Source: Cupriavidus sp.
GTDB lineage: Bacteria > Pseudomonadota > Gammaproteobacteria > Burkholderiales > Burkholderiaceae
Length of the DNA: 64,000 nucleotides
Assembly: GCA_031180665.1 (NCBI GenBank)
Contig: JAPSLP010000007.1
Span: forward strand, 124,001 to 188,000
Direction: 5' to 3'
The notes beneath the pieces are model-generated. The model searched no databases and had not been told where the DNA came from. It saw nothing but the letters and a program-made list of their open reading frames with translations. How positions within the stretch are numbered: position 1 is the stretch's first letter; each line of letters opens with the position of its first letter. Positions 44,596 to 52,755 of the stretch are shown piece after piece. The translations under genes and the position numbers were made by a program.

Positions 44596-44609
44596 TCCGC
44601 AGCACCCCG

Positions 44610-44654
44610 GCACAAGGCCGCGGCGAGCGCTCAGGCGCCGTCGCGGCCTTGTGC
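44610..44654. terminator. 13-bp perfect inverted repeat between convergent genes, possible bidirectional terminator
   Basis: GCACAAGGCCGCG (44610-44622) and CGCGGCCTTGTGC (44642-44654) are perfect complements around a 19-base loop. The right arm lies inside the last codons of the convergent hypothetical gene, so one structure could end both transcripts. No T-tract is present. Confidence 0.55.
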
Positions 44655-44894
44655 AATCAGCTCACGCAATTGCGGATCGCGCGCCTCGCACACATCGAAC
44701 AAACCCAGCGCGTCCAGCGCCGGAACCAGCGCGATCAGGTCTGCTTTCGCCGCGGCATGGCTCGCGTCGGACTGCGAGGGATCGGACAGCACGCGCCAGC
44801 TCGCCAGGAACGCGCCCACACTGCCTTTGCGTACGGTGACGCCGTTGGCTTGCACGGCATCGATATGGTCCGGGAGCAGGGTTTCGGGCTTCAT
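44631..44894 (-). CDS. Conserved-looking hypothetical small protein
   Basis: This 87-residue soluble protein opens MKPETLLPDHIDAVQANGVTVRKGSVGAFLAS and ends CEARDPQLRELIAQGRDGA. It is mostly alpha-helical in appearance, with no signal or membrane segment and one Cys. I chose the ATG at 44894; the frame continues upstream for 25 codons without a better start. I have no functional assignment. It is divergent from the AraC gene and convergent with ohr, sharing the inverted repeat at its 3' end. Confidence 0.6.
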   Translation of the reverse strand: MKPETLLPDHIDAVQANGVTVRKGSVGAFLASWRVLSDPSQSDASHAAAKADLIALVPALDALGLFDVCEARDPQLRELIAQGRDGA

Positions 44895-45025
44895 GCGCGG
44901 CCCCCGTGTGTCCCGGCAATGGGTCGGGATGGCGTGGCAGGTGTCATCGAGCGGCTCCGTGGTTGGCAATGCAGGCAGTCTAGGGCGCCCTGTCTTGCCC
45001 GCTAACGCTAGAATGCCAACCCATA

Positions 45026-45823
45026 ATGCAATCGGGCCAGCCCATTCGATCGACCGTGTCGTTGAAGCAAGTCCGCCGGCTGTCGCACGCCGGCATCCGC
45101 GAGCGCCGTGCGCACCGTCACGACGATGGACAACTCTTCACCATCCAGGCGGGCGTGGTCGCGATCGAAGCCGACCGCGGCCGTTGGGTGATGCCGACGG
45201 GCTGCATCGCCTGGATTCCACCCGGCATCGAGCATGGCGCCAGCGTGCAGGGTGGCATGGCCGGTACCAGCCTGTATTTCGACGGCGCGTGGAGCCGTGC
45301 CTCGATGCCCGACGCGGTGAAGGTGGCAAGGCTATCGCCGCTGCTGGACGCGCTGATCGGCGCGCTGACAGGCAACGAGGTGCCGACCGGCACCGCCCTC
45401 GATCACTACCTCGCCGTGTTCGCCGATGCGTTCGCGCGCGAGCCGGCGCAGACGCTGTTCCTGCCGATGCCGCGCGAGCCGCGGCTGACGCGGATGGCGA
45501 CGCGGATGCTGGCCGCGCCTGAGGACAACACCGATCTCGATGGGTGGGCCCAACGCATCGGCATGAGCCGCCGCACGCTGACACGGCGCTTCCAGGCCGA
45601 GACCGGATGGACCGTCGGCCAGTGGCGCCAGCAGATGCGGCTGCTGGCGGCGATGGAGCGGCTTGCCGCCGGCCACAGCGTCACGGCGATTTCGCTCGAT
45701 CTGGGCTATGCCAGCGTCAGCAGCTTTATCGCGATGTTCCGCCGCTATCTCGGCACGACGCCGCGCGCGTATATGCCCGCGAGCGCCGCCGCGCACTCAC
45801 GAGCGCCCCGCCAGCCCGCCTGA
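45026..45823 (+). CDS. AraC family transcriptional regulator
   Basis: This 265-residue regulator has an N-terminal cupin-like sensor (HRHDDGQLFTIQAGVVAIEADRGRWVMPTGCIAWIPPGIEHGA, given by its ends) and a C-terminal double HTH (LDGWAQRIGMSRRTLTRRFQAETGWTVGQWRQQMRLLAAM, SVTAISLDLGYASVSSFIAMFRRYLGTTPRAY). It belongs to the group often found next to DMT exporters and controlling them. Its 3' end overlaps the convergent EamA transporter gene by 27 bases. A TAGAAT -10-like element lies at 45009-45014, so the leader may be very short. Confidence 0.9.
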   Translation: MQSGQPIRSTVSLKQVRRLSHAGIRERRAHRHDDGQLFTIQAGVVAIEADRGRWVMPTGCIAWIPPGIEHGASVQGGMAGTSLYFDGAWSRASMPDAVKVARLSPLLDALIGALTGNEVPTGTALDHYLAVFADAFAREPAQTLFLPMPREPRLTRMATRMLAAPEDNTDLDGWAQRIGMSRRTLTRRFQAETGWTVGQWRQQMRLLAAMERLAAGHSVTAISLDLGYASVSSFIAMFRRYLGTTPRAYMPASAAAHSRAPRQPA

Positions 45824-46741
45824 GCGCTTGCAGCATGCGCTCTTGCGCGGCCTCCCCGCGTTGCGCTTGCCGGCCAGCACCAGGCTCAGCACGGCCACCA
45901 CCACACAGCCGATGCCGATGAGCTGGCTGGCACCGACCGGTTCCCCGAGCAGCAGAAAGGCCATCGCCACCGCCGAGATCGGGGCCAGCGCCGTGAACAG
46001 CGATGCCTCCGTGCCGGTGGTGCGCGCCGAGCCTGCATACCACAGCACGAAGCCCGCCACGGTCGGCACCAGCGCGTAATACAGCACGGCCACCAGCGCG
46101 CCGCTCGGCAGCCCATGCCGCCATGGCGCCTCGAACAGCGCGGGGACGATGGATGCGACAAGGCCGATCGCGGTCATCACGGTCGACAGGGCCAGCGGTT
46201 GCAGCGGTTGGCGCAGCCGCTTGTTCAGCAGAATGAACAGGCTCTCGCAGACCACCGCGCCCATGACCAATGCATTGCCAAGCCACGTCCCCCGGCCGGC
46301 CTCGGCACCGTCCCCCGGCACCGCGACCGCCAGCACGCCCGCAGTCGCCAGCCCAATAGCCAGCAGCAGGGCCACGCCCGGGCGCTCCTTGAGCACGACG
46401 ATCGAGACCAGCGCCGACACCACCGGCAGCGTGCCGATGATCACGCCGGCATCCGCGGCCGATGTCATCCGCAGGCCGGAAATCAGCAAGGTGGTATAGC
46501 CGACGCTGCCAGCCACCGCCTGAAGTACCAGCAGCACCCCGTCGCCACGGCCGATGGCCGGCAAGCGCGTGCCGGTCAACCTCATCAGCAGCAGGAAGCC
46601 GGGCAAGGCGATGGCAAAGCGCAGCGCCGTCGCGGTAAACGGCGGCAGCCCGGCGGCGATCACCTTGCTGGCGATGACGGTGCTGCCGACCAGGATCATG
46701 GCCAGCGCCAGATAGAAATAACCTTCGGTTTTGCCGGACAT
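45797..46741 (-). CDS. DMT (EamA) family transporter
   Basis: This 314-residue protein has ten predicted membrane helices in two EamA repeats: YFYLALAMILVGSTVIASKVIAAGLPPFTATALRF at the N-terminus (ends given) and LVPTVAGFVLWYAGSARTTGTEASLFTALAPISAVAMAFLLLGEPVGASQLIG in the second half. It is probably an exporter of a metabolite or drug. The 25-residue C-terminal tail is basic with two adjacent Cys. It is convergent with, and overlaps, the AraC gene at 45026-45823. The other AraC gene at 46845-47672 is upstream on the same strand. The substrate is unknown. Confidence 0.9.
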   Translation of the reverse strand: MSGKTEGYFYLALAMILVGSTVIASKVIAAGLPPFTATALRFAIALPGFLLLMRLTGTRLPAIGRGDGVLLVLQAVAGSVGYTTLLISGLRMTSAADAGVIIGTLPVVSALVSIVVLKERPGVALLLAIGLATAGVLAVAVPGDGAEAGRGTWLGNALVMGAVVCESLFILLNKRLRQPLQPLALSTVMTAIGLVASIVPALFEAPWRHGLPSGALVAVLYYALVPTVAGFVLWYAGSARTTGTEASLFTALAPISAVAMAFLLLGEPVGASQLIGIGCVVVAVLSLVLAGKRNAGRPRKSACCKRSGGLAGRS

Positions 46742-46844
46742 GGCCGCCTCCGCATCGTTGGATGCCTCAGGCTAGGCCACCGGCATGGCAGGCGTCTTGA
46801 ACGAAATTGCAGGCAGGCGAAGGCCGCCCTCCGGATTCAACCCG

Positions 46845-47672
46845 TCAGCGCAACGACCGTCCGCTGGCGACGGCGGCATAGGCACTGGGCGACAGGCCGT
46901 ATTTCCGCACGAAGATGCGCGTCATATGGCTCTGATCGGCAAACCCGCTGCCGATCGCCGCATCGGCCAGCGCCTCGCCGCGCGCAATCAATCGACGCGC
47001 GAGGTCGATCCGCCGCTGCACCAGATAGGCATGCGGTGTCAGCCCGGTGGCCCGGGTGAAAACGCGCAGCACCTGGAAGCGGCTCAGGCCGCTGGCATGG
47101 GCAAGGTCGTCCAGCGTCACCGGCACCGAGGGATCGTCGTCGATGCGCGCCAGCGCGTGGGCAATCGCCGCGGGGGTGCCTTCGCCCTCTCGCACACCGT
47201 GCCGGCAGCCCATCGTGCGCGCGACCAGCATCAGCAGCAGGCTGTCGCGACGCAACGCCGCATCCGGTGCATTGCCGCCGGTCATGGCATCGAACAATTG
47301 CGTGAAGATTGCGGCCGAGGCCTGGTCTTTCAGCACCGGCAGCAGGAATTCTCCGAGCCGGGCCGCGCCTTCGCTCACATCGTGACAGACCGGCGCCACC
47401 ACCTCGGGATCGAAATACAGGATGCGCCACGAGCGCCCCGCCCCATCCACCGGCATGCCGTCGTGCACCTCGCCGGGATTGACCGTGATGATGTCTCCGG
47501 CGACCGCCTGCACCTCGCCTCGCCCGCTGGCCGAGCGCTGCGCGCCACGCTCGAGCACACCGATGCCGAACTGTTCGTGCGTATGGCGGGCGAAGCGGTG
47601 CCGCGAGCTGGCCTGGACGGCGAGCACACCGGGCAACGCACAAGGCAGGAGCTGGAATTGGCCGGCAGGCAT
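46845..47672 (-). CDS. AraC family transcriptional regulator
   Basis: This 275-residue regulator has an AraC-type cupin sensor (RHTHEQFGIGVLERGAQRS, ITVNPGEVHDGMPVD) and a C-terminal HTH pair (LDDLAHASGLSRFQVLRVFTRATGLTPHAYLVQRRIDLARRLIARG, LADAAIGSGFADQSHMTRIFVRKYGLSPSAYA). Such proteins commonly control an adjacent amino-acid exporter of the LysE/DMT type. Here the downstream gene, 103 bases away on the same strand, is the EamA transporter. It is divergent from the LysR gene at 47801. Confidence 0.9.
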   Translation of the reverse strand: MPAGQFQLLPCALPGVLAVQASSRHRFARHTHEQFGIGVLERGAQRSASGRGEVQAVAGDIITVNPGEVHDGMPVDGAGRSWRILYFDPEVVAPVCHDVSEGAARLGEFLLPVLKDQASAAIFTQLFDAMTGGNAPDAALRRDSLLLMLVARTMGCRHGVREGEGTPAAIAHALARIDDDPSVPVTLDDLAHASGLSRFQVLRVFTRATGLTPHAYLVQRRIDLARRLIARGEALADAAIGSGFADQSHMTRIFVRKYGLSPSAYAAVASGRSLR

Positions 47673-47800
47673 GGGGATCGATGGAGGAGCGCCAGCGAAA
47701 CCATAGCACGCGCCCGGATGGACAGCGCCGGTTGAATCGATTCCAATGCTGACGCGGCCAAGCGCGTGCTTCGTCCAATACTCTCCAGCGCCGTCCCTCG

Positions 47801-48697
47801 ATGCAAGATAAAGACCGCCTGCTTCGCACTTTCCTCGCCGTCGCCCGCGCCGGATCGCTGCGCGCCGCCTCGACTTCGCTTGGCATCACGCAGGCCGCCG
47901 CCAGCAAGCAGGTCGCCGCACTGGAAACGTTCCTCGGGGCGCCATTGTTCGACCGCCATGGGCGGGGCATGCGGCCGACGCCGCTGGGAGAGCGCCTGGT
48001 CGGCGATATCGATCAAGGATTCGGCATGGTCGACAGCGCGCTGGACCTCGCGCGGCAGACCTGCGCCGGTGGCTATGGGCGCGTGACGATCGCCACCGTC
48101 AATACGCTGGCCGCCTATCTGATTCCGGCGGTGGTCGCGTCGCTGCGCGCGGCGCACCCGCGCATCGCGCTCAGCGTGTTCAACGCCAGTTCGCCCGAGG
48201 TGGTGGAGCGGGTCGAGCGCGGCCTCGCCGATATCGGGCTGGTCTACGACCTCGCCGTCGATACCGACGCGGTGGCATTGCGGCGCTTGTGCATCGAACA
48301 GATCGCCGCCTATAGCCGCGAGCCCGGCGCGCCGACAGCGGGAGCGGTCAGCGTCGCCGCGCTCGCACAGCGGCCGCTGATCGTGCCGCCGCGCCCGTAC
48401 GCGCTGCGGCGCGTGATCGAACGGGAATTACCGGCGCCGCTGTCGATCGCCGTCGAAAGCAATTCGGTCAGCATGTCGCTCGACCTGGCGATGCAAGGCG
48501 TGGGCACCACGATCCTGCCGCGCGACCTGCCCGACATCGCCATTTCGGCGCGCGGGCTGCATCGGCTCGCCATCGAAGGCGCCAACCTGCATCGCCATGT
48601 GGTGCTGATCCACCGCAGCGGCACCACACCGAACCAGGCGGTCAGCCGCGCGATCCGGGCCATCGAAGCGGCCGCGGCGCGCATCGCGACGCGATAG
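47801..48697 (+). CDS. LysR family transcriptional regulator
   Basis: This 298-residue regulator has an N-terminal HTH (LLRTFLAVARAGSLRAASTSLGITQAAASKQVAALETFLGAPLFDRHGRGM, ends given) and a LysR substrate-binding domain with GYGRVTIATVNTLAAYLIPAVVASLRAAHPRIALSVF. The gene is convergent with the class II aldolase gene, 12 bases apart, and divergent from the AraC gene. LysR proteins usually act on a divergent promoter, so the aldolase-Bug unit, transcribed toward it, is not the obvious target. The true target is unclear. Confidence 0.9.
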   Translation: MQDKDRLLRTFLAVARAGSLRAASTSLGITQAAASKQVAALETFLGAPLFDRHGRGMRPTPLGERLVGDIDQGFGMVDSALDLARQTCAGGYGRVTIATVNTLAAYLIPAVVASLRAAHPRIALSVFNASSPEVVERVERGLADIGLVYDLAVDTDAVALRRLCIEQIAAYSREPGAPTAGAVSVAALAQRPLIVPPRPYALRRVIERELPAPLSIAVESNSVSMSLDLAMQGVGTTILPRDLPDIAISARGLHRLAIEGANLHRHVVLIHRSGTTPNQAVSRAIRAIEAAAARIATR

Positions 48698-48709
48698 CGC
48701 GCCCGTGTA

Positions 48710-49444
48710 TCAACGACGCAGCGTAGTCTTCGCCTGGCGCGCCCAATAAGCAAACGTCGCGTTGACGATTGCCGGCTGCAGCAGGAAATCGTGCGCCTCG
48801 CGCGCAGCCTCCGGATCGACCGGCTGCAACGCGCCGACGGCCAGCGCGTCCAGGCACATGCGGGCATTGCGCTCGGCGAACACGTTCAGATAGACGGCCT
48901 CCTGCAGGGTCGCTCCGGTGCAGACCGCGCCGTGGTTGACGAGGAAGGCGGTGCGCCGGCCGGCCAGCGCGCCCGAAATCAGTTCGCCTTCGTCGTCGCC
49001 GGTCGGCACCCCGGGCCAGTGCGCCAGAAACCCGCAATCGTCATGGAACATCGCCGCATCCATATGCGCGACCGGCATCGGGATACCAAGCATCGACAGC
49101 GCCGACAACGCCGGCGGATGGGTATGCACGATCGCCTCGACCTGCGGATGGTGGCGATAGATCCAGCTGTGGAAGCGCACCCCGGGATTGGCCCTGCCCT
49201 TGCCCTGCAGCGTGTTCAGTTCTGCATCGACCAGCAGCACATTGGCGGCACTGGCCTCTTCCATGCCCGTACCGAGTGCGAGCGTGACCATGCCGCCCGA
49301 TTCCGGGTCGCGCATGGTGATCTGTCCGGCCAGCCCCGCGGCGTGGCCCTGGGCGGCAAGGATCAGGCAGGCATCGACGAAGGTGTCGAGATCGGCGTCG
49401 ACGTTGGCGCCGGGGACGGCATCGAGCAACAAGGTCTTGGTCAT
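48710..49444 (-). CDS. Class II aldolase/adducin family protein
   Basis: This 244-residue protein has the class II aldolase fold with metal-binding His pair in AIVHTHPPALSALSMLG and the later NHGAVCTGATLQEAVYLNVFAERNARM. The catalytic Glu region is RFHSWIYRHHPQVE. The third canonical zinc His, normally before the C-terminal helix, is in a less conserved context (YLNVFAERN), so the active site may differ from fuculose-phosphate aldolase. Family members cleave or decarboxylate sugar phosphates and hydroxy acids. I chose the ATG at 49444. It is downstream of the Bug gene on the same strand, 42 bases away, suggesting catabolism of the imported acid. Confidence 0.87.
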   Translation of the reverse strand: MTKTLLLDAVPGANVDADLDTFVDACLILAAQGHAAGLAGQITMRDPESGGMVTLALGTGMEEASAANVLLVDAELNTLQGKGRANPGVRFHSWIYRHHPQVEAIVHTHPPALSALSMLGIPMPVAHMDAAMFHDDCGFLAHWPGVPTGDDEGELISGALAGRRTAFLVNHGAVCTGATLQEAVYLNVFAERNARMCLDALAVGALQPVDPEAAREAHDFLLQPAIVNATFAYWARQAKTTLRR

Positions 49445-49486
49445 GGCAGGCAACGATGAAAGTTCAGCGCAGGGGCGCGAGACGAC

Positions 49487-50506
49487 TCAGTGATCGAGCC
49501 GGATATTGCGTTCGCGGATCAGCGTGCGGTGGGCCTCCAGATCCTGCCGGATCAGCGCCGCGAACGCGGTGCCGCTGGTGGCGAAGGGCTCGAAGCCGTT
49601 GCCTCGCACGCGCGCCAGCAAGTCGCGGTCCGCCAGCACCGTCTGCAACGCCTGGGTCATCCGCTCGACCACCGGCGCCGGCAGCGCCGCCGGTCCCACC
49701 AAGCCGACCCATGGCGCAAATTCGAAGCCCTTCAAGCCGGCCTCCTCGAAGGTCGGCACGGACGGCAGCAAAGGACTGCGCTGACGCGTCGACACGGCGA
49801 TCGGCTTGACGCGGCCCGTCTTCGCATACTGGCTGCCCAGGTTGGTGTCGATAAAGGTCAGATGCACGTGGCCGGCCACCACATCGGCCAGCGCGGGGGC
49901 GCCGCCGCGATAGGGCAGATGCGCAACGATCGCACCCGATTGTTGCTTGTAAGCCTCGAAGGCCAGATGCGGCGGGCTGCCGACGCCCGCCGACGCATAG
50001 CTCAATGCCGACGGATGCGCCTTGCTGTAGCGCGTCAATTGGTCGGGCGTCGCGACATTCAGCGAGGGATGCGCCACCATCACCAGCGGGATGCGCGCGA
50101 CGGTGCCGAGATAACTAAAATCCTTGAGGACGTCGTAGGCGATCTTCTTTTGCAGCACCGGGTTGACGGTCAGCGCCCCTTCGTCCAGCAGGGCCAGCGT
50201 GTAGCCATCCGCCGGCGCACGGGCCACCGCCTCTGCCGCAATCATCGCGCCGGCGCCGGGCCGGTTCTCCACCACCACCGGCTGCCGCAGCGTGGCGCCA
50301 AGACGCTCGGCCAGCATGCGGGCGATGGTGTCGACCGCGCCGCCGGCGGCCTGGCCGAGCAGCAGGCGGATCGGGCGTTCGGGGTAGGCACCGCTCGATG
50401 GCGATGCGGACGATGCGGACGATGCGGACTGCGCGATCGCCAGCGGCGTGGCGACGGCCAGCGCCAGGCAGGCGCCAAGCCGGCGCAGGAAAGAAAGTCG
50501 GATCAT
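49487..50506 (-). CDS. Bug family periplasmic substrate-binding protein
   Basis: This 339-residue exported binding protein has the signal peptide MIRLSFLRRLGACLALAVAT...AIAQ and a Ser/Ala-rich linker (SASSASSASPSS) coded by a 9-bp tandem repeat. Bug motifs are YPERPIRLLLGQAAGGAVDTIARMLAERL, VVVENRPGAGAMIAAEAVARAPADGYT and HLPYRGGAPALADVVAGH. The usual PPGG of the first loop is replaced by QAAGG. It is probably co-transcribed with the class II aldolase gene. No TctAB permease is nearby. The ligand is unknown but likely a carboxylic acid. Confidence 0.92.
   Translation of the reverse strand: MIRLSFLRRLGACLALAVATPLAIAQSASSASSASPSSGAYPERPIRLLLGQAAGGAVDTIARMLAERLGATLRQPVVVENRPGAGAMIAAEAVARAPADGYTLALLDEGALTVNPVLQKKIAYDVLKDFSYLGTVARIPLVMVAHPSLNVATPDQLTRYSKAHPSALSYASAGVGSPPHLAFEAYKQQSGAIVAHLPYRGGAPALADVVAGHVHLTFIDTNLGSQYAKTGRVKPIAVSTRQRSPLLPSVPTFEEAGLKGFEFAPWVGLVGPAALPAPVVERMTQALQTVLADRDLLARVRGNGFEPFATSGTAFAALIRQDLEAHRTLIRERNIRLDH
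50403..50429 (-). repeat. 9-bp tandem repeat in the Bug gene 5' region
   Basis: Three copies of GATGCGGAC on the + strand encode the Ser-Ala-Ser linker just after the signal peptide. Copy changes would keep frame. Confidence 0.85.
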
Positions 50507-50656
50507 GGGGCGCAGCCTCTTATGGGGTGGGTCGGACAGGACGAAGCCAGTCTAGGCCGGTTTGTCCGTCCCGCGCGGCATGGCTGCCTTGAACGCAGGT
50601 TAAGGCTCGAAGGCGCGATGCGCGGCCATCGCATCGCATTGCGAAGGGAGACTACG

Positions 50657-51043
50657 ATGGCGATCGAACTGGATCACCTGATGGTGCCGGCGCGCGACAA
50701 GGTCGCGGCGGCCAAGCAATTGGCGGAGCTGCTTGGCGTGCCGTGGTCGGACACCGGCATCGGACCATTCTGCCCGGTCTATCTGAACGACGGGCTGACG
50801 CTGGATTTCGATCAGTGGAACGAGCCGTTCCCGCGCATTCACTATTGCTTCCGCGTCGGCGAAGACGAGTTCGATCGCATCCTGCAGCGCCTTCGGGACG
50901 CCGGCATTCCGTACCGCAGCAATGTGCGCGGGCCGGTGGACCACGCGGTCAACACCTTCCAAGGCGGGCGCTTCGTCTACTGGAACGAGCCCGACGATCA
51001 TCAATGGGAAATGCTGACCGTCAGCTACGCACGCCAGCCGTGA
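50657..51043 (+). CDS. VOC family protein
   Basis: This 128-residue vicinal oxygen chelate fold protein starts MAIELDHLMVPARDKVAAAKQLAELLGV, with His 7 as first potential metal ligand, and ends FVYWNEPDDHQWEMLTVSY, where DDHQWE holds the expected last ligand Glu. AGGGAG lies nine bases before the ATG. Members of this short type act as lyases, isomerases or resistance-binding proteins. The gene is convergent with the LysR gene (4-base gap) and divergent from the Bug gene. The substrate is unknown. Confidence 0.83.
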   Translation: MAIELDHLMVPARDKVAAAKQLAELLGVPWSDTGIGPFCPVYLNDGLTLDFDQWNEPFPRIHYCFRVGEDEFDRILQRLRDAGIPYRSNVRGPVDHAVNTFQGGRFVYWNEPDDHQWEMLTVSYARQP

Positions 51044-51047
51044 ATGC

Positions 51048-51944
51048 TCATGCCAATGCCTCGATCAGGAAATCGACGAAGGCACGGACCTTCGGATTGA
51101 GATACCGCCGGGACGGATAGACCGCATAGACATGCGTCTCGACGGTGGACCATTCGTCCAATACGGTGGCGAGCCGCCCCTGCGCGATATCCTCGCGGAC
51201 ATAGATCAGCGGAATCAGGCTGATGCCGAAGCCCGCGAGCAACGCTTCGCGTACCACCAGGCTGGACGTGACCTTGTAGCGGCCGTCGATCGGCACATCG
51301 ACCTGGACATCGCCCTGCGCGCCGTTCTTCCGAAAGCTCCATAGCCGGGCATGGCCGGACAGACTGAATTGCACGCATTCGTGCTGGCGCAAGGCTTCGG
51401 GAGAATCGGGCAGACCATGGCGCGAAAAATACGCCGGCGCGCCGCACAGCACATGTGTCATCGACATCAGCTTGCGCGCGACCAGGCTGGAATCCTCGAG
51501 CTTGTCGCTGCCGCGAATCGCGACGTCGAAGCCTTCCTTGACCAGATCGACGCGCCGATCGTCCAGACGCAGATCCAGCGACAGCTGCGGATAGCGGCAC
51601 AGAAACTGCGGGATCGCATCGGCCAATTGCGTCAGTGTCAGCGACATCGGCGCACTGACGCGCAGCGTGCCGCTCGGCTCGCCTTGCATCGGGCCCAGCG
51701 CGCGGTCGGCCTCGTCCAGCTCGTCGAGAATCTGCGCGATCTGCGTGTAGTACTGCTGGCCGGCCTCGGTCAGGCTCAGCCGCCGCGTGGTGCGGTTGAG
51801 CAGCCGCGTGGACAGATGCGCTTCCAGTTCGCCAATGTTCTTGCTGACCGCCGCCGGAGACAGGCAAAGCCGCCGCGCCGCCGCGGCAAAGCTATTGCGC
51901 TCGACGACTTCCCGAAATACACGCAGCGCCGTCAAATGGTCCAC
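51048..51944 (-). CDS. LysR family transcriptional regulator
   Basis: This 298-residue regulator of the CrgA/DsdC-like subgroup common in Burkholderiales has an HTH with ALRVFREVVERNSFAAAARRLCLSPAAVSKNIGELEAHLSTRLLNRTTRRLSLT (ends given). The effector domain contains GTLRVSAPMSLTLTQLADAIPQFLCRYPQLSLDLRLDDRRVDLVKEGFDVAIR. It is divergent from the nitroreductase-DMT pair across a 183-base gap with an inverted repeat, so it probably controls them. A Cys-containing segment, MTHVLCGAP, lies in the effector domain. Confidence 0.9.
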   Translation of the reverse strand: MDHLTALRVFREVVERNSFAAAARRLCLSPAAVSKNIGELEAHLSTRLLNRTTRRLSLTEAGQQYYTQIAQILDELDEADRALGPMQGEPSGTLRVSAPMSLTLTQLADAIPQFLCRYPQLSLDLRLDDRRVDLVKEGFDVAIRGSDKLEDSSLVARKLMSMTHVLCGAPAYFSRHGLPDSPEALRQHECVQFSLSGHARLWSFRKNGAQGDVQVDVPIDGRYKVTSSLVVREALLAGFGISLIPLIYVREDIAQGRLATVLDEWSTVETHVYAVYPSRRYLNPKVRAFVDFLIEALA

Positions 51945-51959
51945 GCTGGATTCACCCGA

Positions 51960-52043
51960 TTATTCACTGATGGTAAAGATTGTGGTGAGCATATCGCATA
52001 TTTCAACGCGCGAGGATGGCGATTAATCTTGCAGCGTGAATAA
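51960..52043. promoter_or_regulatory. Inverted repeat in the LysR-nitroreductase divergent region
   Basis: TTATTCAC (51960-51967) and GTGAATAA (52036-52043) are perfect 8-bp complements 68 bases apart. An extra ATTCAC half-site lies at 51950-51955. They may be LysR contact sites. The spacing is longer than a normal single LysR box, so looping between two dimers would be required. Confidence 0.45.
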
Positions 52044-52127
52044 ACGGCCGTCCCATCGGCATTAGGGCAATGCCGACGCCACGGCCTTCAACGACCTCCA
52101 ACGACACCATTCGCAGCTGGAACGACC

Positions 52128-52745
52128 ATGAGCCATCCCGTCATCGACGCCATCGAGCAACGCATCTCCGCCAATTTCTTCGATGCCGCGCGTTCTCTGT
52201 CCGACGCGCAGATCGAAGCGCTGATCGCGCTGGCGACGCGCGCACCGACCGCCTACCACCTGCAGAACTGGCGCTTCATCGCGGTCCGGACCGCGCAGGC
52301 CAAGGCGCGCCTGCGCGCGGTCGCCTGGAACCAGCCCAAGGTCACCGATGCGGCGGTCGTGTTTATCGTCTGCGGCGTGCTGGCCGATCCCGCCACGCTG
52401 GCGCAGCGCCTTGAGCCGTCCGTCGAAGCCGGCCTGTTGCCCGCCGGCATGGTGCAGAGCTGGGTCGATGCCGCCCGGGGCCAATATCTGGAGCAGCCGC
52501 AGAGCCGGCGCGACGAAGCGATTCGCACCGCATCGCTGGGCGCCGCCACCTTGATGCTGGCCGCCCAGGGCATGGGCCTGGCAACCGGCCCGATGACCGG
52601 CTTCGATCCACAGGGCGTGGCACGTGAATTCTCACTGCGGCCCGACGAGGTGCCGGCCCTGCTGGTGGCGGTCGGCCATGCGGCGCCGGGCAACTGGCCG
52701 CAGAAGCCCCGCCGCCCGCTCGCCGAAGTGCTGGATTTCGCTTGA
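52128..52745 (+). CDS. Nitroreductase family protein
   Basis: This 205-residue FMN-dependent oxidoreductase has TRAPTAYHLQNWRFIAV near residue 40, which matches the FMN-phosphate RxPS/T-N-QPW motif in relaxed form. Later blocks are SLGAATLMLAAQGMGLATGPMTGFDPQGVAREFSL and VALLVAVGHAAPGNWP-like text (here VPALLVAVGHAAPGNWP). Family members reduce nitroaromatics, quinones or enones with NAD(P)H. Divergent from the LysR gene and directly followed by a DMT transporter gene. A linked detoxification and export role is plausible. Confidence 0.9.
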   Translation: MSHPVIDAIEQRISANFFDAARSLSDAQIEALIALATRAPTAYHLQNWRFIAVRTAQAKARLRAVAWNQPKVTDAAVVFIVCGVLADPATLAQRLEPSVEAGLLPAGMVQSWVDAARGQYLEQPQSRRDEAIRTASLGAATLMLAAQGMGLATGPMTGFDPQGVAREFSLRPDEVPALLVAVGHAAPGNWPQKPRRPLAEVLDFA

Positions 52746-52755
52746 GGCAGGCATC

